A DNA stretch of 27,699 nucleotides, taken from a virus. A program made the translations under genes and the position numbers. Positions 1 through 8,400 of this stretch are shown here, piece after piece. The stretch spans positions 1 through 27,699 of the IMG/VR virus record IMGVR_UViG_3300005078_000018. The stretch is one strand, 5' to 3'. The notes beneath the pieces were generated by a model. It did no database searches and was not told where the DNA came from. It saw nothing but the letters and a program-made list of their open reading frames with translations. Within the stretch, counting starts at the first letter, position 1. Every line of letters begins with the position of its first letter.

Positions 1-32
1 CGGTTTCCCTACTCAGTCGAAGTTTTGCATCA

Positions 33-150
33 GAGCGGGCGAACCCCATAATTGCCATTATAGGCGTTGTTGTTGTTCAGTGCGCCGGACGAATTGACAA
101 TCCTGGCGTTATACGAATTGCCGGAGTTCGGAGAATCAGAAAACACCCCA
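33..150 (-). repeat. Candidate DGR template repeat (TR)
   Basis: This non-coding stretch directly follows avd on the same strand. Read in one frame it looks like the C-terminal end of a DGR variable protein (C-type-lectin fold) and ends NNNNAYNGNYGVRPL, with the stop at 30-32. The 32 codons before that stop hold ten Asn codons (AAC/AAT) and three Tyr codons. This is the signature of a template whose adenines are mutated when copied into the variable repeat. A stop codon immediately precedes the homologous part (near 154), and no upstream coding exons join it, so it is a template and not a translated protein. The GC-rich end at 33-47 resembles an initiation-of-mutagenic-homing region. The order avd-TR matches the classical target-avd-TR-RT layout. 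The exact TR borders cannot be set without the matching variable repeat. Confidence 0.82.
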
Positions 151-156
151 TGTTAT

Positions 157-495
157 TTATGTTCGCTTCATCCAGGCGGCTGTCAGGTATTTCACGTCCA
201 TTGTTTTTTTAACCCAGGTTTCCATTGTCCTGGTGCTGATGTATTGGCGCTTGTGGCAAATTTCAACCAGGGCCAGAAAAACATTTATCTCGCTTAAAAC
301 ATCGATCTGAACCTCCTTCCTGGCATTGACTGGCAACTCGTTTGCCTTGGCCAGTTTCCTGTAGATGTCCAGTGTCATGTTTTGCATACGATCCACGAAT
401 GTAAAGCGGGCTTTTTTCGGAAATCTTTTCGTATTATCCGTAATCGTCATCGTATAATCAATTAGTTCCATGGCTCTGTCGAAAACTTTCATCAT
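157..495 (-). CDS. avd: Avd-like DGR accessory variability determinant (four-helix bundle)
   Basis: This 112-residue, mostly helical, basic protein resembles the Avd / '23S rRNA intervening sequence' four-helix-bundle family. Conserved-looking stretches are TDNTKRFPKKARFTFVDR (about residues 20-37), the central NELPVNARKE, and the C-terminal DVKYLTAAW. In characterised DGRs Avd forms a barrel-like pentamer that binds the reverse transcriptase and the TR RNA and is required for mutagenic retrohoming. Its ATG overlaps the stop of the tail-fibre gene by four bases (ATGA), so it is probably translated by coupling at the end of the tail operon. A second ATG follows immediately at 492. The template repeat lies directly downstream. 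Free-standing IVS proteins share the fold, but the adjacent TR makes Avd the better call. Confidence 0.88.
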   Translation of the reverse strand: MMKVFDRAMELIDYTMTITDNTKRFPKKARFTFVDRMQNMTLDIYRKLAKANELPVNARKEVQIDVLSEINVFLALVEICHKRQYISTRTMETWVKKTMDVKYLTAAWMKRT

Positions 496-1334
496 GATTC
501 AGTTACCCCGGTGATTGTGTAAATTTCTCCGTTGTACCAGAACTTTTCTCCGACTGCTCTTGACCCCGGCGTGATGTTCATATTGATTGTTGAGCTGTTG
601 TTGACTGCAACGTCAACGGTAAACAGCGTTCGCTCCATGTCATAAATCGCCAGTTCCACCTCTGTGAAGCCTTCATAGGTCTGCTGTTTCATTTGTAATA
701 CTTTTGATCCTGCGAACGTCGCATCTCCACTGGCCACCGTCGCCGTTGTGTTTGCGGTGTCGATATAGCTGTTGTCTTCGAATAGATCAAAAAACCCAAT
801 CCCCGTTTTATTTAAAAATTCCGACACATTAAGTTCATCCAGCTTTAATTTTATATCTAAAATTTCCCGCCTGTCTGCCAGTTGTTGTTGTTGATATAAA
901 TCATTTGTATCGTTTTTTAAATAAAAACAATCATTTGACAGATTGTACCAAATAGTTACTGACTCACCTGCTGTTAGCGTTGGCACATCTGTTGTATTCG
1001 GCTTGTAAAGCGATTTACCATTAATCGTAGTCGCTGCTCCTGCATTATCTAAAGCTATTACGAACGTAACTTGAAAACCGTCAACCAGCTCGATATTAGA
1101 TAGCGTAATCGCTGTTCCAGTGCCACCGGCGGTTTGGATTGTTCGCAACGCGTCCCACGCTGCTTGTTTTTCTGCAGTGACGTGGAGATCGGTGTTGTCA
1201 ATGTGGTCAGCCGTTTTTTTCAACTCTGCATCAATCACCACAAAATTCTCATTCAAATCATTGATATCCGCATCATCACCAAATTCATCTGTTCCGTTTG
1301 GCAGTTTCAAATTATAATTTTCTGAATAATCCAT
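492..1334 (-). CDS. Tail-fibre / collar-type structural protein
   Basis: This 280-residue protein follows the DUF2313 baseplate protein, the usual position of the first tail-fibre gene in PBSX-type phages. The N-terminal motif around residues 24-40 (DINDLNENFVVIDAELKK) and HVTAEKQAAWD (about 51-61) are typical of fibre N-termini that attach to the baseplate and trimerise. The middle (about 68-145) has the TINGKSLYKP and TIWYNLSNDCFYL pattern seen in many clostridial phage fibre proteins. Start: a TTG at 1337 opens the frame, but the ATG at 1334 has GAGG seven bases upstream. That ATG overlaps the previous stop by one base (TGATG). The C-terminus carries no DGR variable repeat, although this gene sits where a DGR target usually lies. 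The receptor-binding part may therefore be a separate protein. Confidence 0.7.
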   Translation of the reverse strand: MDYSENYNLKLPNGTDEFGDDADINDLNENFVVIDAELKKTADHIDNTDLHVTAEKQAAWDALRTIQTAGGTGTAITLSNIELVDGFQVTFVIALDNAGAATTINGKSLYKPNTTDVPTLTAGESVTIWYNLSNDCFYLKNDTNDLYQQQQLADRREILDIKLKLDELNVSEFLNKTGIGFFDLFEDNSYIDTANTTATVASGDATFAGSKVLQMKQQTYEGFTEVELAIYDMERTLFTVDVAVNNSSTINMNITPGSRAVGEKFWYNGEIYTITGVTES

Positions 1335-1876
1335 CAAATCACCTCATTTCTTATGCCGTACCATGTTTTTGTTTTCAGATCGCTCCATTTTTTCTGTTTC
1401 ACCCGGTACCAGGTGTTATAAAGTACCTGAAGGTCAATAAACATATTGGCCGGCACTTGCTTCCTCAAAGTCATTTCAACTTCGTCATATTTTCCTTTAG
1501 CATTTAACTCGACCCGGACAGAAATAATATAATTTTCATTATCCAATTCAAGCCTATATCCTTCAGATCCGCAAAGCAAATCGAGCTGATTCCGCAATGT
1601 GGTCATCGTATAGGGTAACTGTTCATTTAGTCTGGCCAGTATCCTGAAACGCCGTGTCTCCAATGAATCGGTCGATTTAGGACTGATTTTCAACATCTGC
1701 TCCCAGCGTTTGGCTCCATTTTCGGTCAAGTCATTGGCAAACTGATCATCAAAAACCCCATAATAAGCGTTCCATGTTTTTTCAATATCCGGGTCCTCTG
1801 CCAGACATAAAGCCTGTACCTCACGAACAGCTTTGAGTATATCCGGGATATAGTTAATTAAATCAACTTGAGCCAT
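1334..1876 (-). CDS. Baseplate protein, DUF2313 / XkdU (YmfQ) family
   Basis: This protein of about 180 residues corresponds to XkdU of PBSX and Mu gp48-like proteins, which link the baseplate wedge protein to the tail fibres. Family-like features are the N-terminal LINYIPDILKAVREVQAL, the central region on errors per element (RFRILARLNEQLPYTMTTLRNQLDLLCG in two blocks), and the late Leu-rich block before LQVLYNTWYRV. The open frame starts at a TTG (1882). The in-frame ATG at 1876 lies after a GGGGG stretch and is the likelier start. It overlaps the end of the baseplate J gene by 14 bases. Its stop overlaps the tail-fibre start. Confidence 0.82.
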   Translation of the reverse strand: MAQVDLINYIPDILKAVREVQALCLAEDPDIEKTWNAYYGVFDDQFANDLTENGAKRWEQMLKISPKSTDSLETRRFRILARLNEQLPYTMTTLRNQLDLLCGSEGYRLELDNENYIISVRVELNAKGKYDEVEMTLRKQVPANMFIDLQVLYNTWYRVKQKKWSDLKTKTWYGIRNEVI

Positions 1877-2960
1877 CGACAAACGTCCCCCTTACAGCAA
1901 TTTGATCAACACCCATAGAGTAATTAGCGGCAGTTCCATTAATCTTAGTGCTGCCAATATCAAGAATACCTTCCAGATTTAAAAGTCTCGTTTCAATCTG
2001 AGAAATACGAACGATAATGCCGGCATTGGTTGTTAAAGTCTTGGTATCGGCCCAGCCAGTATTTGTTTCAAGCAAATAGTCATCAATCACCTGTTCGATA
2101 TATGGCTGGCAGGATGTATAATCCCAACCCGTCTCATAAGTAATTAGCGTTTCAATATCAATAGCCTGCTCAGTTACCCCTGACACAGTGACCACATGCC
2201 CGATTGGAGCAATGCCAATGCCTTCTCCCTGACCAGTAACCGGATCCATTTTGTTCTGAATATCGGAAATTAGCTCCAAAGAAGGAACTTCATATTCTGA
2301 ATTTTGGATCACTGCCGAAACCGTACCGCCACCACTCCACGCCGGATATATTTTCACCCCGCCGACACCATCCAGACCGCCGATTTTATCTTTATAATCA
2401 GATACGTTTCCGCCAAAGCTATTAGATTCAAAGCTGTCAAAATAGCGCTTTCTAAAAACCTCTGTATCTTCGGCATCTTCTCCCGGTGTCAGGATTTCAG
2501 TAATCGTTCCGGTATTTAATCCTGGCAAATAGATGACCGGAACAATGTTACCTGTTAAATTGCCACTTCTACCAGACTGCTCACATAAAAGTGAATAGAT
2601 TCCAGAAGATATCTTCTCTGTGATCGCAAAAGTCACACCGTTTATACTGAATCGGCGACCGACTGCAATCTCCAAGGTGTCCGGCGTAAAAACTGCTTTT
2701 ACAATGGATTGTGTCGCATCTTTCGGTTCAATCCCCCGCTCAGCTGCCCTTTTTATCAGATAGTCACGGCTGGCCTGATCTGCGAAAGTCTCATTCAAAA
2801 CAACATCCAACTGAATATATAGTCTTGCGCATTCTGCGGCAGCTGGTGCCAAACAGGTATGTAAGACTGAACCTTCTCTTGTATCAAGGCCCGGAAACTC
2901 TTCCAGTGCTTTTGCCTTCATCCGGTCTAAAACAACCGAATATGTCTGATCCTCAAACAT
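1863..2960 (-). CDS. Baseplate J-like wedge protein (XkdT family)
   Basis: This 365-residue protein resembles the baseplate J family (Mu gp47 / P2 gpJ / PBSX XkdT), which forms the baseplate wedge that triggers sheath contraction. The N-terminus carries EFPGLDTREGSVLHTCLAPAA (about 16-36 in two blocks). The middle has PGEDAEDTEVFRKRYFDS (about 158-175) and a GGNVSDYKDKIGGLDGVGGVKIYPAW-like region. The latter is the usual family hallmark of an Asn/Asp-tyrosine segment before the J-domain. The ATG overlaps the previous TAA by one base (TAATG), with GGAGG about ten bases upstream. Length and position between DUF2634 and DUF2313 genes match the PBSX order exactly. Confidence 0.93.
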   Translation of the reverse strand: MFEDQTYSVVLDRMKAKALEEFPGLDTREGSVLHTCLAPAAAECARLYIQLDVVLNETFADQASRDYLIKRAAERGIEPKDATQSIVKAVFTPDTLEIAVGRRFSINGVTFAITEKISSGIYSLLCEQSGRSGNLTGNIVPVIYLPGLNTGTITEILTPGEDAEDTEVFRKRYFDSFESNSFGGNVSDYKDKIGGLDGVGGVKIYPAWSGGGTVSAVIQNSEYEVPSLELISDIQNKMDPVTGQGEGIGIAPIGHVVTVSGVTEQAIDIETLITYETGWDYTSCQPYIEQVIDDYLLETNTGWADTKTLTTNAGIIVRISQIETRLLNLEGILDIGSTKINGTAANYSMGVDQIAVRGTFVDGSS

Positions 2961-3364
2961 TAAACAGCCACCTCCTTCTCCATTTCAAATGATCCGTATT
3001 TCGAATGCACAATAAATTCGGCCAATAATACGCCTCGTTTGATTCTTGTAAACTGCCATGAATCTACGCTGCTGATACGGTCATCCTGGCACAAGGCTTC
3101 TGTAATAAATCGTTTGATCTCAGGAATCGCCAAACCATAAGGCTTACCAAAAACATTGACCAGCTCATTCCCGTAGTTCCAGCTATAAATAAGATGGTAA
3201 AAACGGTCAGTATTCAGGCATAAAAAAGAAGCCTGTTTAACGGCTTCCAGTTCATCAATCTCACCAATGATCACATTGTTATTAGTATCAATATTAAAGG
3301 TTAATGAGGGTGTTTCAATTTTTTCAAGCAGTATTTCTCCACTCGCTGAAGCTGTTGGGGTCAT
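2960..3364 (-). CDS. Baseplate protein, DUF2634 / XkdS (gp25-like)
   Basis: This 134-residue protein occupies the XkdS position. Features of the family are the early NNNVIIGEIDELEAVKQA segment, the YHLIYSWNYGNELVNVFGKP region around residues 57-76 (self-consistent with phage lysozyme-like gp25 wedge proteins), and a C-terminal half rich in beta strands and isoleucine. It probably contributes to the baseplate wedge together with the J protein. GAGGTGAA lies directly before the ATG. The stop overlaps the next ATG. No catalytic lysozyme residues are evident, as expected for this branch. Confidence 0.85.
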   Translation of the reverse strand: MTPTASASGEILLEKIETPSLTFNIDTNNNVIIGEIDELEAVKQASFLCLNTDRFYHLIYSWNYGNELVNVFGKPYGLAIPEIKRFITEALCQDDRISSVDSWQFTRIKRGVLLAEFIVHSKYGSFEMEKEVAV

Positions 3365-3368
3365 TTCA

Positions 3369-3707
3369 TCACCTCACTCTGTCTAAAATCACAAATTTCT
3401 GCCCTCCTGGGCATTGCAGCAGCCATACCTCTTCACCTGCCAAAAGACCATATTTCAGAGTTATAACTGTAGTTCCGCTAACCGTATCGCCACCGCTATC
3501 AGTCATTGAAGCAATAACTGCATCTACATCATGGTCCATCACATTTGCTGTTAAAATCAGCGCTTCACTTTTTAAAGTGATCTTCTGATCCAGCTGAACA
3601 GCTAAGGGATCAGCAGTAATCACGGTACCTTTTCGGACATCTGCCAGTTTTTCATTTTCAATTACCTGCTTGGTGCAGCGCCTGATTTGCTTAGCCAATT
3701 CACTCAT
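3369..3707 (-). CDS. Baseplate-associated protein, DUF2577 / XkdR
   Basis: This 112-residue protein lies between the XkdQ-like hub and the XkdS-like protein, as in PBSX. It has the typical layout: a helical N-terminus (about 1-25), a short beta-rich body starting RKGTVITADPLAVQLDQ, and a Gly-containing C-terminal turn followed by KFVILDRVR, resembling an OB-like or spike-adaptor fold. The role is inferred from position: part of the central baseplate or a spike-tip adaptor. GAGGAAATTAAT precedes the ATG. It is one base from the previous stop. Confidence 0.8.
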   Translation of the reverse strand: MSELAKQIRRCTKQVIENEKLADVRKGTVITADPLAVQLDQKITLKSEALILTANVMDHDVDAVIASMTDSGGDTVSGTTVITLKYGLLAGEEVWLLQCPGGQKFVILDRVR

Positions 3708-3708
3708 A

Positions 3709-4707
3709 TTAATTTCCTCTCATGCCCCTGCTCAGGCTCACGTCCATAGTATGAATACCATGACTGAATCGATGGGACACCGTGTCAACCATCATATAAC
3801 CAGAATATGTGATACCGGCATAACTAAATTCCAGATTAGCACCAATATCTAGCTTCACAAAAACACTGGTCCCGCCACGGACCCGAACATCACCAAGGCA
3901 TTCAGACATGGATACTTTTCGGACTGGCCGGCTGGTTTGCTCCAATATCTGTTTCGCCTTTTCATCGCCATTTTCTCCATCTTCTACAGAACCGGTATAC
4001 TGCAAAAGCCCCCATTTTCCAATCGTATTGTCATCTTTGGCTAAAAAAGTTTCAGTTGTCTGATCTTCCAGTGTTCGTGTCAACTTAACCTGGGTATAAG
4101 TCTGTTCATCGATATTCGTTGAAAAATTAAAAGACCCACAGGTTTCATCCGAAAGAATCAAATCGATCTTATGAAAGTCAGTATCATGAAGGGCTATTTC
4201 TCCAAAGTTATCCCAAAGTATAAATTCCCTCCCGGTATTAACGGCTGTCAGCTCAATCGCTGTTTTGATCATATCCAGGTAAGTTTTGTTTTCTTCGATT
4301 CGACTAGCAATCACATAATCAGTCGCCATAATATCAGGACCGTATTTTATCTGGTTGTCATTGCAGATCATTTGAAGCAGCTCAGTCAACGTCTTATTCT
4401 CATAAGCATAAGAGTCCTGGTTGCCTAAATAACGAATTTGATCATAGGCGGTAACCTCAACCCGCTTTTTCTTTGGTGCCGAAATACCAAAAATATAACC
4501 GTAAAAAATATTGTTCATCCCGACAGGTTTCAATTCATCACCTGTAAAAGTCACGACATCCCCTTCAGATAAAACAATATTCTCATCCATTAAAACCGTG
4601 AATTTTAGCGTTGATTTACCATTTTTATCGCGGGTAAGCGTTACAGTATCTTCTATAACTGGTTCATAAATCGTTTTATAATGCTGTATTCTTAAGTTAT
4701 ACGCCAT
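3709..4707 (-). CDS. Baseplate hub protein, XkdQ-like
   Basis: This protein of about 332 residues is in the XkdQ position. It has the beta-rich hub architecture shared with P2 gpD and T4 gp27-like proteins: DTVTLTRDKNGKSTLKFTV near the start, a first barrel with YGYIFGI (about 71-77), EVTAYDQIRYL (about 85-95), and a central helical NKTLTELLQMIC domain. The C-terminal barrel ends SHRFSHGIHTMDVSLS. The hub joins the tail tube to the spike. The open frame starts at a TTG (4713), but the ATG at 4707 has AGGTG seven bases upstream and fits better. It lies just past the LysM gene stop. No hydrolase motif is evident. Confidence 0.83.
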   Translation of the reverse strand: MAYNLRIQHYKTIYEPVIEDTVTLTRDKNGKSTLKFTVLMDENIVLSEGDVVTFTGDELKPVGMNNIFYGYIFGISAPKKKRVEVTAYDQIRYLGNQDSYAYENKTLTELLQMICNDNQIKYGPDIMATDYVIASRIEENKTYLDMIKTAIELTAVNTGREFILWDNFGEIALHDTDFHKIDLILSDETCGSFNFSTNIDEQTYTQVKLTRTLEDQTTETFLAKDDNTIGKWGLLQYTGSVEDGENGDEKAKQILEQTSRPVRKVSMSECLGDVRVRGGTSVFVKLDIGANLEFSYAGITYSGYMMVDTVSHRFSHGIHTMDVSLSRGMRGN

Positions 4708-4709
4708 GA

Positions 4710-5420
4710 TCAAACACCTGTCAGGTCAATCACCTGACCCGGAAAAATGAGATCCGGATTGGCAATTGAATTTTGTTTTGCAATCTCCCAGCACTTCGAG
4801 CCGTCGCCCAAAAGTCTGGTACAAATTCCCCAGAGCGTATCACCCGATACGACAGTATAAAGCTTTCTTTCTGGTACGCTTTCTGTCACCGGCACTTCAT
4901 CAATACTTCTTTCCGGCTCTTTTTCAACGATTTTATCTTCTTTAACTTCAAGATATTTAGTCGAATAATCGTCCCATTCCAATAGCTCAATTTCTGCACC
5001 AACATCACGGCCATATTTCTCGACATCTTCAATCTGGTTCCAGTCTTCAAGTGTCACTTTCAGATTCGTTTCAAATTCCTGTTTCAGCTGCATGATCGAA
5101 CGCGTACCATCGGTAAAAGAAGTTGGTATTTTTCGATAGACAATAAATTGAAAGGTTTTTCGCTGCGTTTTAAGTTTTTCAAAAATACCCAGGTAATATT
5201 CGGCTTTCTGATATTCTCCACCCTTATAATTTGCAAAGGGATATTCGCTGTTTGGCAGCAACACCTTAAAGCTGATCGCCTTCAGACCGGGAAACTTTTT
5301 AATATTAATTTCCCGACCATCAAGCAAGTCAATTGTTTCATTTCGGTTTGGTGTCCGTATTTCAAGCGTTTCAGGTGCAACTGGCAGTAATACACCATCA
5401 AGATAAAAATTATACTGCAA
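4710..5420 (-). CDS. LysM-containing tail/baseplate protein, XkdP-like
   Basis: This 236-residue protein has an N-terminal beta-rich region (DGVLLPVAPETLEIRTP) typical of the XkdP / gp53-type tail protein. A charged Glu/Lys linker at about 155-185 is followed by a C-terminal LysM domain (about 187-234: YTVVSGDTLWGICTRLLGD, then NPDLIFPGQVIDL). LysM binds peptidoglycan or chitin-like glycans. In PBSX-like tails it is placed between the tape measure and the hub and may hold the baseplate tip to the wall during injection. The start is TTG, with a perfect AGGAGG seven bases upstream; no nearer ATG exists. The gap to the tape measure gene is 11 bases. Confidence 0.92.
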   Translation of the reverse strand: MQYNFYLDGVLLPVAPETLEIRTPNRNETIDLLDGREINIKKFPGLKAISFKVLLPNSEYPFANYKGGEYQKAEYYLGIFEKLKTQRKTFQFIVYRKIPTSFTDGTRSIMQLKQEFETNLKVTLEDWNQIEDVEKYGRDVGAEIELLEWDDYSTKYLEVKEDKIVEKEPERSIDEVPVTESVPERKLYTVVSGDTLWGICTRLLGDGSKCWEIAKQNSIANPDLIFPGQVIDLTGV

Positions 5421-5431
5421 GATCGCACCTC

Positions 5432-8400
5432 CTACGCAATTTCATAATAGCCATACTCAGATCCAGATAACTCCTGACTGAGCTCATCAGTCAGTTTATT
5501 AATTACCGCCTGTGTGTCAAGTTCACTGTTTATTACATTATTCATGCTGATTGATATTTTTGTCTGCCCAGCAACTTTCCCAACAGGATGTAAGCCCGCA
5601 TTTTTACCTCTTACTGCATCCGCATTCGATAAAGACAGTCTCTTTCTGGCATCAGCCAAGCGGTTAGCCATGTTCGCCATCTGTCCTGTTTCGTTTGCTG
5701 TGTAAACCCGTTCGCCGCCGTTCATGCTGACATATTCGGGACCACGTTCGCCTACTAACGCTAAACCTCGTCTAGCATTTCTTGTTCCTACCGCATAACC
5801 AGGCAGGCTTCTAATATAACCATAACGATCCATCTGATATCTAATTGATGCAATAATATTGGAAACTGGATCCCAAATATTATCATAGCCTGGTAATTTA
5901 TAAGCCGCAAAAGTTGGATCAATGACCTGCATCAACCCTTTTGATGGAATACCGGCAGCTGCGTTTGAATCCCATAAATTAATCGCATTCGGATCGCCGC
6001 CACTTTCACCCAGCGCCAGAGAAATCAAATTCTGTAAGTTCTGATCACTGTACATGCCAGTAATATTAAGTGCCTGAGTAATCCAACCAGCCAAATCACC
6101 TGAATAAGATCCAGAAGCTAAACTTGAACCGTATTTTTTAGAATTATAGGCCGCCATCAAGGCATTAGCCAAAGGATTACCGATCATGATCGGCGCTCCT
6201 TGTAAATACGGAAGTGGGTCAATTGCTGCCCCATCTTTGTACATTGACAAGTGTAGATGTGATCCAGTTGATACGCCAGTATTACCAACAGCTCCAATAT
6301 TAGTACCAGCATTGATATTCTGCCCGGCAGCCACATTAATCGCCGACATATGGCCATAGAGCGTTTTATAGCCGTTGCCATGATCGACAATGACAGCATT
6401 GCCATAGCCGCCATACTCTCCAGCTAGGGTAACAAGTCCACCCATCATCGCTGCAATCGGTGTCCCGGTTGCTGCCGCCAAGTCAATCCCTTCATGATAA
6501 GTGCTGGCTCCGTCTGTTGGCGCATCCCTCAATCCAAAATAGCTTGTAATTGTTCCGGCGTTACCAATTAACGGATAAAGTAAGCTAGAAGCTTCAGATG
6601 GATCCACGCCAAGCTTGGTGACCAGATCAGGAATATTATCGCCCAGCATACTGACAACCTGACCAACATCAAGATTACCAGTTGAAAAACTGTTTTGCAT
6701 TCGGTCAATAATACCAAGGGTATACTGGTTAATCTGATCTGAGCTAAAACCCTTCATGACACCAGCGCCCATCATCTCCCCAATCCATTGCATCACCCGT
6801 GACGGGCTATGAATGCCAAGACCAGTAATAAAGATATTGAGCATCTCAGATACCAGACTTGAAATACCGGATAATACCTGCTCTTTGGTGGTGTTAATCC
6901 CTTCCAAGAGTTCGGTCATCATACCGGCACCAGCGCTTCTGAATTCAGGTAAAAGTGCATTGATCGTAGTTGTCATTGCACCAGTAAATCCAGTCGTATC
7001 CGTTAGCACCTGAGTCGACATGGCATTAACTGTCGCAACTGTGTTGGTATTAATAGCGGTCCAACCGTTTTGCATATTGGTTGCAAGTACCCCTGTCTGG
7101 GTCATCATTCCTGCCGTTGCACTGGTATAGGTTGCTGCGTTCTGCTGCATTCCCGCACTTCCAGCCGTATCACCAGATGCTGAAACTGAAGCTGTAGCAC
7201 CAATTGAAAGTGACGGCGTTTTAATATTCTTTGTCATGCCGCCCAATTCACCATTAACCGTCTGTAAAAGACCTGGCATGGCATTTTCGAAGCCAACCCC
7301 AATACCGGCCGGCAACATTTCCCCAACTTGGCTGGCAAGTACCTTTGAAGGGCTGTTGATATCAAACACACCTTTGATATTATCAACAATATTCTGCCCC
7401 ATCTCTGATATTTTCCCAGTAAACCAGTCCCATCCGCTGAGAATTCCTTCCCATATACCGGTTAAAATGTTATAGCCAACCTCTTTGATTTTGATGATTC
7501 CGTTATAAAGTGTGTCTACTATTCTGGCAATAATCTCAGGGATAACCTTGATGATAGCCGCAATAATAGCCGGCAGATTTTCAACCAAAGCAACCAGCAG
7601 CTTAAACCCAGTTTCAATAATGACCGGGATATTATTTACAAGTGCCTCGTGAATTGATGTAATGATCATCGGCAATGCCAGCACAATGGTCATAATGATT
7701 TCCGGCAGAGCACCAATTAATGATGTCAGCAATTTTAACCCGGCATCCATAATCATCGGCATTGACTGAAAGAGTGTGTTAATGATCGCTGTTAAAATCT
7801 GCGGTAAAACTGCTAAAATATGCTGTATAATCGCGGGTGCTCCTTCTACAAGCGCTGAGAATAGTTTAACCCCGATATCCAACACCATCGGTAAGGCAGT
7901 TGTAATGCCCTCGGTAATAGAAGTTATGATTTCCGGAATCCGATTAATTAACATCGGAATGGCACCGGTCAGACCCTGCAGCAAGGCTTCAAGGATCATC
8001 ACACCAGTTTCAATAATCTGCGGAATGTTGCCCGCTAAAGTGCTGATCATATCGGTAATGGCAACCGTCGCCTGGATAATCAGTGATGGTAACGCCTGCG
8101 TAACTCCCTGCACAAAGGACATGGCAATTTTTATGCCGGTGTCTAGCATCTGCGGTAGCATTGATATGCCATAATTTGCCATTTCAACAATACCAGAGCC
8201 AAGTGCCTGCGCTGCCCCTTCAAAGCCATCAACCTGAAAAGCAAAACTGATTTTCTCGCCAATGCCTGACGTAACATTGGTAAACTCTTTAAAACCGCCA
8301 GTTATCAAAGACAAGGCCCCAACAATTGGACCCTTTAAGCTGTCCGTGATTACCGTCAGCGATTTAACCACGCTGGTTTTCGTATTGGCAAAACTGCCAC

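Noticed and set aside
67-297. Plus-strand open frame across the template repeat and avd
   Set aside because: It is the antisense shadow of avd and the repeat, with no ribosome site or family resemblance.
7776-8174. Long plus-strand open frames opposite the tape measure
   Set aside because: They mirror the low-complexity hydrophobic repeats on the minus strand, with no ribosome sites and no family resemblance.
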